Source of the DNA: an uncultured Acidobacteriaceae bacterium
Lineage (GTDB): Bacteria > Acidobacteriota > Terriglobia > Terriglobales > Acidobacteriaceae
Reading direction: 5' to 3'
Assembly: GCA_937879855.1 (NCBI GenBank)
Contig: CALFMO010000068.1
Coordinates: 1-64,000, forward strand
Length of the DNA: 64,000 nt
The first letter of the stretch is position 1. Every line of letters starts with the position of its first letter. Positions 23,492-30,329 of the stretch are shown in pieces. Below the pieces are notes generated by a model. The model saw only the letters and a list, made by a program, of their open reading frames with translations. It did no database searches and was not told the origin of the DNA. The position numbers and the translations under genes are program-made.

Positions 23492-24901
23492 ATGCTAACG
23501 CAAATCAAGTTTGGCACGTCGGGATGGCGGGCGGTGATGGCCGAGGAGTTCACCTTCGCCAACGTGAAGCGCGCCGTAGGCGGGATCGCACGCTACGTTG
23601 TTTCGCAGAAGCCGCAAGGGGCGCGGGTAATCGTGGGACGCGATCCGCGTTTTCTGGGCGAGACCTTCTGTTCGATGGCGGCGGAAATCCTGGCCGCGCA
23701 TGGAATCGCGCCGCTGGTGGTGGCCGAGCCTGCTCCCACTCCGGCATTTGCCTACGCCGTAGTTCACAACCGGGCCGATGGCGTCATCAATTTCACTGCC
23801 TCGCACAATCCGCCCGAATACAACGGAATCAAATTTTCTACGCCCGACGGCTGCCCAGCCTTGCCCGAAGTTACCAAAAAGATCGAAGCGGAAATTGTCG
23901 CCGGCGACAGCGCGCCTTCCACCAAAAGCCAGGCCGCGGCCAAAGTGACGTACGCAACGCTCGATCCCAAGCCAGCCTATCTGAAACGTCTGGGGGAGAC
24001 AATCGATCTCGATGCCATTCGCAAAGCAAATCTTCGGGTGGTCTTCGATCCCATGTGGGGGGCGGCCCGCGGATATTCCGACGAACTGCTGCGCAGCGCG
24101 GGACTGCAGGTCGCAACCGTGCACGACTACCGCGACGTTCTGTTCGGCGGCCACGCTCCCGAACCCGACGATCATCTGCTGGAGGATCTGCGCAAGAAGA
24201 TGCGCGAGACCGGCGCGCAGATCGGCATCGCGACCGATGGCGACGCCGACCGCTTCGGCATCGTCGACTCCGATGGAACCTTTCTGCAGCCCAACTACGT
24301 AATCGCCCTGCTCTTCGATTATCTCGTCGAGAGCCGTGGCTGGAAAAACGGCGTGGCCAAGTCTGTCGCCACCACGAATCTGATCAACGCGCTGGCGCAG
24401 AAGCACGGCGTGGAGTTGCACGAAACGCCGGTCGGCTTCAAGTACATCGGCGAGCTGATCATGCAGGACAAGATCGCCATCGGCGGCGAAGAGAGCGCGG
24501 GCCTGTCGATCCGCCATCACGTCCCCGAGAAAGACGGCGTCCTGGCGGGACTTCTGTGCTGTGAAGCAGTCGCGCGGCGAGGCAAGTCCCTGGGCGAACA
24601 ATTGAAGGCCATCAGTAATCAAGTTGGTTCGTTCTACCCGCAAAGGGAAAACTTCCGATTGACGCCGGAGGTGAAGGCAAAGTTCACTGAGAAGATCAAG
24701 GCAGATCCGCGCGAATTTTGCGGCCATCGCGTGAGCGAGGTGGTGCGCAAGGATGGATTGAAGCTGGTGCTGGACGATGGTTCCTGGGTCTGCTACCGGT
24801 TATCGGGAACCGAACCTGTGGTGCGCGTCTACACGGAAGCGCGCAGTGAGAAAGGCCTGGAGAAACTGAGCGCTGGCGCAAAGCAGTGGATCTTCGATTG
24901 A
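23492..24901 (+). CDS. Phosphohexomutase (phosphoglucomutase/phosphomannomutase)
   Basis: A 469-residue alpha-D-phosphohexomutase that moves a phosphate between C1 and C6 of a hexose. All four family sites are visible: the phosphoserine loop FTASHNPPEYNG (Ser about 102), the metal loop TDGDADRFGI (about 248-257), the sugar loop GGEESAGLS, and the phosphate-binding LSGTEPVVRVY near the C-terminus. The sugar loop is GEES rather than GEQS, favouring glucose/mannose over glucosamine, but this is weak evidence. The start MLTQIKFGTSGWR is fixed by GAGG 8 bases upstream; the longer frame upstream is non-conserved. It supplies sugar phosphates for glycogen or envelope polysaccharides. ftsB follows by 26 bp. 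Confidence 0.93.
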   Translation: MLTQIKFGTSGWRAVMAEEFTFANVKRAVGGIARYVVSQKPQGARVIVGRDPRFLGETFCSMAAEILAAHGIAPLVVAEPAPTPAFAYAVVHNRADGVINFTASHNPPEYNGIKFSTPDGCPALPEVTKKIEAEIVAGDSAPSTKSQAAAKVTYATLDPKPAYLKRLGETIDLDAIRKANLRVVFDPMWGAARGYSDELLRSAGLQVATVHDYRDVLFGGHAPEPDDHLLEDLRKKMRETGAQIGIATDGDADRFGIVDSDGTFLQPNYVIALLFDYLVESRGWKNGVAKSVATTNLINALAQKHGVELHETPVGFKYIGELIMQDKIAIGGEESAGLSIRHHVPEKDGVLAGLLCCEAVARRGKSLGEQLKAISNQVGSFYPQRENFRLTPEVKAKFTEKIKADPREFCGHRVSEVVRKDGLKLVLDDGSWVCYRLSGTEPVVRVYTEARSEKGLEKLSAGAKQWIFD

Positions 24902-24927
24902 AGGCGTTTCGGGTGAAGTGTTTTTTG

Positions 24928-25386
24928 ATGAAGTACATTCCAAAGATCGCCAGAATCCCGCGCCCCGAGGACGGTTTGCGCGCGATGGTCGAGCGCGCTC
25001 CACAGGCAGAAGCGCTGGCTGCATCGTGGATCGAGCGGGTGCGTCCGCTGGCGATTCGCCTTTACATCTTGCGGCGTCGCATCGCCACCGTTGCTGTGAC
25101 TCTGCTGGCGGCGTCGTTATTTATTCACGTCATGTTTGGCGCGAATGGGATGGTCGTCTACAAGCAGAAACGCGCCGAGTATCAAGCGTTGCGCAAACAG
25201 ATTATCCAGGTGCAGCAGGAGAACGACCGCTATACGCAGCAAATCCAGGGGCTGAAGAGCGATCAGAAATCCATTGAAAAAGAGGCGCGCGAGCAACTGG
25301 GTTATGCCAAACCGGGAGAATATGTATACGTTCCACCGGTTCCTGCGAAGCCCGTGCCGCCTGCTGTTCACTCCGCGAAAAAATAG
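24928..25386 (+). CDS. ftsB: Septum formation initiator FtsB/DivIC family protein
   Basis: A 152-residue single-pass membrane protein of the FtsB/DivIC family, which bridges FtsL and FtsQ in the divisome. A basic cytoplasmic N-terminus of about 60 residues, longer than in E. coli, precedes one membrane segment (VAVTLLAASLFIHVMFGANG, about 57-77), then a coiled coil (EYQALRKQIIQVQQENDRYT) and the typical EAREQLGYAKPGEYVYV. A Pro/Lys tail ends the protein. The start MKYIPKIAR is chosen from spacing to GTGAAG. It lies in tandem with the phosphohexomutase. Confidence 0.88.
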   Translation: MKYIPKIARIPRPEDGLRAMVERAPQAEALAASWIERVRPLAIRLYILRRRIATVAVTLLAASLFIHVMFGANGMVVYKQKRAEYQALRKQIIQVQQENDRYTQQIQGLKSDQKSIEKEAREQLGYAKPGEYVYVPPVPAKPVPPAVHSAKK

Positions 25387-25598
25387 CTGTTTATTTTTCT
25401 CTGGAGGCCAGCATCTTCGGTTGCATTTGACGGAGCGCTGACAATCCTTTGCTCCCGCTGTGGTATATTTCCGTTGCTTCATGAACACAATCGGGCGCAG
25501 ACATGCTCGCTCGGGGTTGGAATGGCATGATCTGCGGAAAACTGTGGGCTCTTGCGGCGCAGGCCGCCATCTGAATTTCAAAAGGAGAAAAACCGGCC

Positions 25599-25928
25599 AT
25601 GAGAAAAGTTCTGTTGATCTGTCTCGCGTTATGTTTCGTTTTCGCCCTGTCTGCAATAGCGTTCGATGACATGGGAAAGAGCGCAACCGTGAAGGGATGG
25701 GTTGTCGATGACAAGTGCGGCGCCAAGGGCGCCAATGCCGGGGCTGAGGCGTGCACCAAGAAGTGCCTGGCCGCGGGCGCGAAGATGGTGATCGTGACTG
25801 ACGGGGATCAAAAGATCCTGATGGTCGATAATCCCGACGCGCTCAAAGGACACGAAGGCCACCACATCGCGGCCACCGGCGCTGTGAAGGGCGATTCCAT
25901 CCATGTTGACAGCATGAAGATGCTTTGA
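25599..25928 (+). CDS. Small secreted protein with three conserved-looking cysteines
   Basis: A 109-residue exported protein. The signal peptide is clear (MRKVLLICLALCFVFALSAI, cleavage near AIAF). The mature part looks like a small beta-rich (possibly OB-like) domain: VKGWVVDDKCGAKG, AEACTKKCLAAGAKMVIV, DGDQKILMVDNPD, then HEGHHIAATGAVKGDSIHV. The Cys pattern (C, then CxxxC) and HxxHH suggest a disulfide or metal site, but this is inference. I know such proteins as uncharacterised acidobacterial secreted proteins. GGAGA lies about 11 bases before the ATG, and a strong terminator follows at 25957, so it is transcribed alone. Confidence 0.8.
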   Translation: MRKVLLICLALCFVFALSAIAFDDMGKSATVKGWVVDDKCGAKGANAGAEACTKKCLAAGAKMVIVTDGDQKILMVDNPDALKGHEGHHIAATGAVKGDSIHVDSMKML

Positions 25929-25956
25929 TCGGTTAATGAAACTTGAATTGAGTTGG

Positions 25957-25982
25957 GGGCGGCTTGCGAGCCGCCCTTTTTT
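25957..25982 (+). terminator. Rho-independent terminator
   Basis: An 8-bp perfect stem GGGCGGCT/AGCCGCCC with loop TGCG (25957-25976), followed by six T residues. It lies 29 bases after the stop of the small secreted protein gene. Read from the other side it would sit behind thiG, but without a good T-run. Confidence 0.85.
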
Positions 25983-26027
25983 CGTATCTGCGCACACACG
26001 CGGGCGGGGCGCCGGCGCCACACCGGC

Positions 26028-26801
26028 TTAGCGCACGACCCCTTCCAGCGGGGAACTCGCCGTCGCGTACAACTTCTTCGGCATGCGGCCGGAGAGATAC
26101 GCCTGCCGTCCTGCCAGCACAGCGTGGTGCATGGCTTCGGCCATCAGAACGGGGTCTTGCGCGTTGGCGATGCCCGTATTCATCAGCACCGCGTCCGCTC
26201 CGAGCTCCATCGCGATCGCGGCATCGGACGCAGTTCCCACTCCCGCATCCACGATCAACGGCACGCCGGTGATCATTTCGCGCAGGATGCGAATGTGGGC
26301 CTGGTTCTGAATTCCCATGCCGCTTCCAATGGGCGCTCCTAGCGGCATGATCGTCGCCGCCCCCGCGTCAATCAGGCGCTTGGCAAAAACGATGTCGTCA
26401 GACGTATAGGGCAGCACCGTAAACCCTTCTTTCACCAGCACGCGCGTGGCTTCCAGCGTCGCGTGCACATCGGGATAAAGCGTTGCCTGATCGCCAATCA
26501 CTTCGAGCTTCACCCAATCCGAGAGCCCGACCTCACGGCCCAGGCGCGCCGCACGGATCGCCTCGTCAGCGGTGTAGCACCCGGCGGTGTTGGGCAGCAG
26601 AAAATATTTTTTGGCATCGATGTAGTCGAGCAGCGATTCTTTGCTGCGATCCAGATTCACGCGCCGCACCGCGACCGTCACCATCTCCGCGCCGCTGGCT
26701 TCGAGCGCGCGCGCCGTTTCCTGAAAGGATTTGTACTTTCCCGTGCCGACGATGAGGCGGGATCGGAAAGAACGGCCAGCAATGATCAATGAGTCCGACA
26801 T
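26028..26801 (-). CDS. thiG: Thiazole synthase
   Basis: Makes the thiazole phosphate moiety of thiamine from 1-deoxyxylulose 5-phosphate, dehydroglycine and ThiS thiocarboxylate. A 257-residue TIM barrel, full length. Motifs: SRLIVGTGKYKSF, AVRRVNLD, LPNTAGCYTADEAIRAARL, WVKLEVIGD (Schiff-base Lys about 99), LPYTSDDIVFAKRL, PLGAPIGSGMGIQN, VDAGVGTASDAAIAMELGA and VLMNTGIA. No thiS, thiF or thiC is adjacent, and no thiamine riboswitch was recognised in the short upstream gap, so the sulfur carrier must be coded elsewhere. The ribosome binding site is weak. Confidence 0.96.
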   Translation of the reverse strand: MSDSLIIAGRSFRSRLIVGTGKYKSFQETARALEASGAEMVTVAVRRVNLDRSKESLLDYIDAKKYFLLPNTAGCYTADEAIRAARLGREVGLSDWVKLEVIGDQATLYPDVHATLEATRVLVKEGFTVLPYTSDDIVFAKRLIDAGAATIMPLGAPIGSGMGIQNQAHIRILREMITGVPLIVDAGVGTASDAAIAMELGADAVLMNTGIANAQDPVLMAEAMHHAVLAGRQAYLSGRMPKKLYATASSPLEGVVR

Positions 26802-26858
26802 GGGTCTATTGTAATGAAAGTAGGACCCTCGAGCACAATGGGACGCGAAGCTTAGAGG

Positions 26859-27427
26859 CTAATGCTGCTGCATCCAGGAAGAGGCAAAGATAGGCGGTCC
26901 GAGCATTTCCATCCCGTATTTGGCCATCAGTTCGCGCATAGTGTCAGGACTCTTCTTATCCAGCGGTACGTTTCCCATCTCGTCAAAGAATTTTTCAAAT
27001 CCGCCGGGCTGGCACATCAGAATCAACTTCGCGTTCGATGTCGCCGTATTCGCCCAGACGTGAGGGATTCCGCGCGGCAACCAAATGCTGCCGCCAATTA
27101 TCAGGTTGTGTTCTTCACCGCCCGCCTTAAACAGGATTCACCGGATAGCACGTAATACCACTCGTCCTCTCGATGATGAACGTGGAAGAACGGTCCAGAG
27201 CGCGGCAACGCATTCATCTCGAAAATGGTGCATGCTCCTCCGCTGTCTTCGCTCGAGAGCTTGCACGGCGTCGCTTTCGCCTGCGCGGCACTGCCGAACG
27301 CAAACCTGTTCTCGCTGGGATTGGCCACGGCAACTTTTGCGGAGGCGGCAGCGCGGGTGGGAAACATAGTCGTAACCGAAGCGATGCCAAAGGCGCTGAG
27401 TAGAGTGCGGCGGTCGATGTTTGACAT
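26859..27427 (-). pseudogene. Cupin-domain protein with export signal, single frameshift
   Basis: Two adjacent frames read as one cupin protein of about 190 residues. The first part starts MSNIDRRTLLSAFGIASV, a Tat-like or Sec signal, and includes the cupin metal motif FFHVHHREDEWYYVLSG; the second includes LPRGIPHVWANTA and continues to SSWMQQH. They are out of frame by one base near 27137-27139: read leftward, GGTGAATCC needs one additional base after GA to give GE-ILFKAGGEEHNLIIGGS. This is a one-base deletion or a sequencing error. The ribosome binding site (GGAGGT, 7 bases) is intact, which suggests recent inactivation or an error. If intact, it would be a periplasmic cupin of unknown substrate. 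Confidence 0.8.
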
Positions 27428-27495
27428 ATGCGACCTCCGGAGTGAAGGAACTAACGGGGCGGAATTTTATCAGAATGCTACTAGAGCGGTACATG

Positions 27496-29292
27496 CTACG
27501 GTGACGCGATCACTTCCGCTTGAGCATAGAGTTCGTCGATTTTGCTCCGGTAGCGCTCTTCAATCACGCGGCGCCGGAGTTTCATGGTGGGAGTAAGGGC
27601 GCCGTTGTCGGCGGTGAATTCGTCGGCCACCAGCAGCACCCGTTTCAGTTTTTCGAAGCGCGCCAGGTTTCCGTTGATGCCCTCGATGATGCCTTCATAG
27701 AGCGCTTGCACCTTCGGATGAGCGATCAGTTCCGCCCGCGAAGTAAATGGAATGCTGTTCTCCTTCGCCCAAGCCTCCAGCAGAACAAAGTTCGGCGACA
27801 CAAGCACCGCAGGGAATTTGCGACGGTCACCCAGGATGGCAGCGGTTCCCACCAGTGCATTCAGCTTGAGGGAATTTTCGATCGGCTGCGGCGCAATGAA
27901 CTTTCCTCCCGAAGTCTTGATGAGATCCTTTTTGCGATCGGTCACGGAAAGATATCCATCCGCGTCGATATTGCCGATGTCACCCGTCTTGAACCAGCCA
28001 TCGATCAGCGCCGCCTTTGTCTCCTCGGGCCGGTTCCAGTAGCCTTTGAACACCGACGGGCCGCGCACCAGGATTTCCCCATCTTCGGCAATGCGAACCT
28101 CGAGGTTAGGCAGAGTCTTGCCCACGGTCCCAATGCGGTGGTTGATCGGGGTATTGACCGCGATTACGGGCGAGGTTTCGGTCAGCCCGTAGCCTTCGTG
28201 AATACGGATGCCGGCCGCGGCGTACCACTCAGCAAGCTCGCGCCCCAGCGGCGCACCGCCTGAAATAAACGTCTCAACCTTCCCGCCCATGCCCTGACGA
28301 ATTTTTGAAAAGACGAGCTTGTTCGCCAGTTTCCAACTGCGCGACGTCGGAGTTTTTCCAGCGAGAATCTCTGGCTTATGATGTTGCCCCACAGACAGAG
28401 CCCAATCGAAGATGGCGCGTTTGGGTTGACCTTTGGCTTTCAGTTCCGCTTGCGCATAGATTTTTTCGTATACGCGCGGCACCGCTACAAAAATGGACGG
28501 CTGCACTTCCAACAGGCTCGCAGGCAGCCGGTCCAGAAACGGGCAATACGCCAGCGTCACGCCGTAATACAGCATGGCGAAATCCACATGTCGCGCGGTG
28601 ATGTGGCAGAGCGGTAAAAATGAAATGCTGACGAGACCCGGTCGCATTTCGAACCCGGCCAGCGAGCAGCTAATATTGGACGCGATGTTGCCGTGCGTCA
28701 GCATCGCTCCTTTGGAAGTGCCTGTAGTTCCCGACGTGTACACGATCGTCGCCAGGTCATCGGGGCCAATCGACCGCGCCCGGCTTTTAATCTCCGCGCC
28801 GAGATCCTCCGGCCCCTGCAGCGTAATCTGGCTCATGGTCACGCATCGGCCGGCGAAGGGCGCGAGATCCCCGTTGAACTCCAGCGAATCCATGACCACG
28901 ATTCTGTCGATCTGCGTCTTGGGAAGAACCGACAGGATCTTATGCAGTTGCTGGTCCGACGACAGAAAAATCGTGTGGCAACCCGAATCATTCAGAACAA
29001 ACGCCGTCTGTTCCGGCGTAAGCGTGGTGTACAGCGGAACGGTCACCGCGCCCAGCAGCAGGCTGGCCATATCGGCGATCGGCCACTCAGGCCGGTTCTC
29101 GCTAAGTATGGCGATGCGATCCCCGGCGCGAATTCCCCATGAATGCAGCGTGCGGGCCGTGCGGGCAACGCTACGACCGAAATCACCGGACGTTACCGGA
29201 AGCCACTTGCCGGCTTCGCGGTACAACAACATGCGATCGAGATTGCGTTCGACCGCAGCGAAGAAAATGTCGTTCAGCGTGGCAATGCTCAT
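27496..29292 (-). CDS. Long-chain acyl-CoA ligase (AMP-forming)
   Basis: A 598-residue adenylate-forming enzyme that activates fatty acids to acyl-CoA, FadD15-like. Motifs: the P-loop-like TIVYTSGTTGTSKGAMLTH, the substrate-gate region FVAVPRVYEKIYAQ, EGYGLTETSPV, and the C-terminal hinge YLSVTDRKKDLIKTSGGKF. Long-chain type is inferred from the bacterial/eukaryotic ACSL-like arrangement (LFLSSDQQ, RVYEK) and length near 600. The start MSIATLND matches the family; an upstream in-frame ATG adds about 18 unlikely residues. It is divergent from the peroxiredoxin gene, and a 20-base palindrome at 29343 lies between them. Confidence 0.9.
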   Translation of the reverse strand: MSIATLNDIFFAAVERNLDRMLLYREAGKWLPVTSGDFGRSVARTARTLHSWGIRAGDRIAILSENRPEWPIADMASLLLGAVTVPLYTTLTPEQTAFVLNDSGCHTIFLSSDQQLHKILSVLPKTQIDRIVVMDSLEFNGDLAPFAGRCVTMSQITLQGPEDLGAEIKSRARSIGPDDLATIVYTSGTTGTSKGAMLTHGNIASNISCSLAGFEMRPGLVSISFLPLCHITARHVDFAMLYYGVTLAYCPFLDRLPASLLEVQPSIFVAVPRVYEKIYAQAELKAKGQPKRAIFDWALSVGQHHKPEILAGKTPTSRSWKLANKLVFSKIRQGMGGKVETFISGGAPLGRELAEWYAAAGIRIHEGYGLTETSPVIAVNTPINHRIGTVGKTLPNLEVRIAEDGEILVRGPSVFKGYWNRPEETKAALIDGWFKTGDIGNIDADGYLSVTDRKKDLIKTSGGKFIAPQPIENSLKLNALVGTAAILGDRRKFPAVLVSPNFVLLEAWAKENSIPFTSRAELIAHPKVQALYEGIIEGINGNLARFEKLKRVLLVADEFTADNGALTPTMKLRRRVIEERYRSKIDELYAQAEVIASP

Positions 29293-29342
29293 TGTCTTTT
29301 CGGGGCCCCGAGTCCATGCCTGGCATGCGCAACCGGCTCCGA

Positions 29343-29362
29343 ACAAAACTGTACTGTTTTGT
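29343..29362. promoter_or_regulatory. Palindromic operator candidate between divergent genes
   Basis: ACAAAACTGTACTGTTTTGT has 7-base arms ACAAAAC/GTTTTGT around a six-base centre. It lies 51 bp before the acyl-CoA ligase start and about 100 bp before the peroxiredoxin start. The size and symmetry fit a dimeric repressor site (TetR-type regulators often control acyl-CoA ligase genes), but no regulator gene is adjacent, so this is only suggestive. Confidence 0.4.
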
Positions 29363-29463
29363 GAGTAGTTTGGGCAATGCGTATGGTCACACCATTTAGG
29401 TACTTCCCGGTTTACCGCATGGCGCGGTATGCTGAGTCATCACTCCTGTGGGAGGAGTTCACA

Positions 29464-30027
29464 ATGATAAGAAAGTGTTCCGGGGTTCTGGCGATGTCGT
29501 TGCTGTTGGCGACAATCGCCGCGTCCTCCGCATTTGCACAGGCTAATAAGGAGGAGTCGAGCATGCCCAAGGTGGGCGACACCGCGCCGGATTTTACTCT
29601 GAAGTACATCGACAGTTCCGGCCCGAAAGAAGTTAAGTTGAGCGATTACCGCGGCAAGAAGAACGTCGTGCTGGCGTTCTATATCTTTGCCTTTACCGGT
29701 GGTTGAACCAAGCAGATGCAAGCCTTCCAGCAGCAATTGAAGACGCTGGAGGCGGCCGACACCCAGGTCCTGGGTGTGAGCATGGATAGTGCATATGCCA
29801 ACAAAGCCTTCGCCGACCAAATCGGAGTAACGTTCCCCCTGCTTAGCGATTGGGGCGGAAAAGTAACTCACGAGTACGGCATCTACAAAGATCAATACCA
29901 GGCGGCACGCCGTGTGAACTTCCTGATTGGCAAAGATGGAAAGATCATGGAAGAACAGGTGGACAACGATGCCATCGATCCCAAGAAGATTGTGGATGCC
30001 TGCCAGCGTCCGACGCTAAAAAACTGA
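29464..30027 (+). CDS. Exported peroxiredoxin, candidate selenoprotein (UGA at residue 81)
   Basis: An AhpC/TSA-type peroxiredoxin that would reduce peroxides in the periplasm. The signal peptide (residues 1-26, SAFAQ) is followed by MPKVGDTAPDFTLKYI. The active-site region reads FYIFAFTGG, then UGA at 29704-29706, then TKQMQAFQQQ; the UGA falls exactly where the peroxidatic Cys of the TxxC motif belongs. The frame continues 106 codons with family sequence (VLGVSMDSAYANKAFADQ, FPLLSDWGGKVTHEYG, and the conserved Arg in RRVNFLIGKDG) to a normal end. The only other Cys in the mature protein is C180, a possible resolving residue. GGAGGAG lies 7 bases before the ATG. Bacterial peroxiredoxins with Sec are known. 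Selenium decoding genes are not in this window; a nonsense mutation is the alternative but less likely. Confidence 0.82.
29722..29753 (+). promoter_or_regulatory. Candidate bacterial SECIS hairpin
   Basis: Starting 15 bases after the UGA, GCCTTCCAGC (29722-29731) pairs with GCTGGAGGC (29745-29753) to give nine base pairs with one bulged U. The 13-base loop begins AGC, so a G is at the second loop position. Distance from the UGA, stem length and the early loop G agree with what is known of bacterial SECIS elements, which lie inside the coding region. Pairing was worked out by eye. Confidence 0.65.
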
Positions 30028-30329
30028 TTGCGTTAACCGAATGCTTTTTCGCGTTGTCATCCTGAGCGTCGTTTTTTGACACGAAGGACCTATGCAACTA
30101 GTTGACGGTTGCACGGGTCCTTCGCTTCGCTCAGGATGACAAAGCTTTTTCGGGGTGACAAAGCTTTTCACTACGCCATTTTTTCGCTCGCCACTCATTT
30201 TTGCGTCTTCCAACTCCGCCAGTGCCAAGCACTTCCGTACCCTGGGAAACTTAACTGGCTCTATGGGGTTTAGAGAGATGTCGGTAAGATCACGACATAA
30301 CGGGTTTCTTTTCCGTCAGGGGCGGGCAT
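30028..30329. other. Intergenic region dominated by a repeat hairpin
   Basis: A 302-bp gap between two rightward genes. The first half is the large inverted repeat at 30054-30142. The second half should carry the promoter of the FecR gene; I saw neither a clear sigma-70 pair nor a sigma-54 GG-N10-GC site there. No coding frame is supported. Confidence 0.5.
30054..30142. repeat. Large interrupted palindrome, TCATCCTGAGCG-type
   Basis: The outer arms TTGTCATCCTGAGCG (30054-30068) and CGCTCAGGATGACAA (30128-30142) pair perfectly over 15 bp, and an inner pair GAAGGACC/GGTCCTTC (30083-30090, 30116-30123) extends the structure. It sits 27 bp after the peroxiredoxin stop and could serve as its transcript end. 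The arms resemble the dispersed repeats at 5895 and 6501. Confidence 0.75.

Noticed and set aside
29377..29706. Reading the peroxiredoxin as two separate genes or as a simple nonsense-mutated pseudogene.
   Set aside because: The stop falls on one specific catalytic residue, nothing else is damaged, and a SECIS-like hairpin follows. A random nonsense mutation would be unlikely to hit that codon, though it is not excluded.
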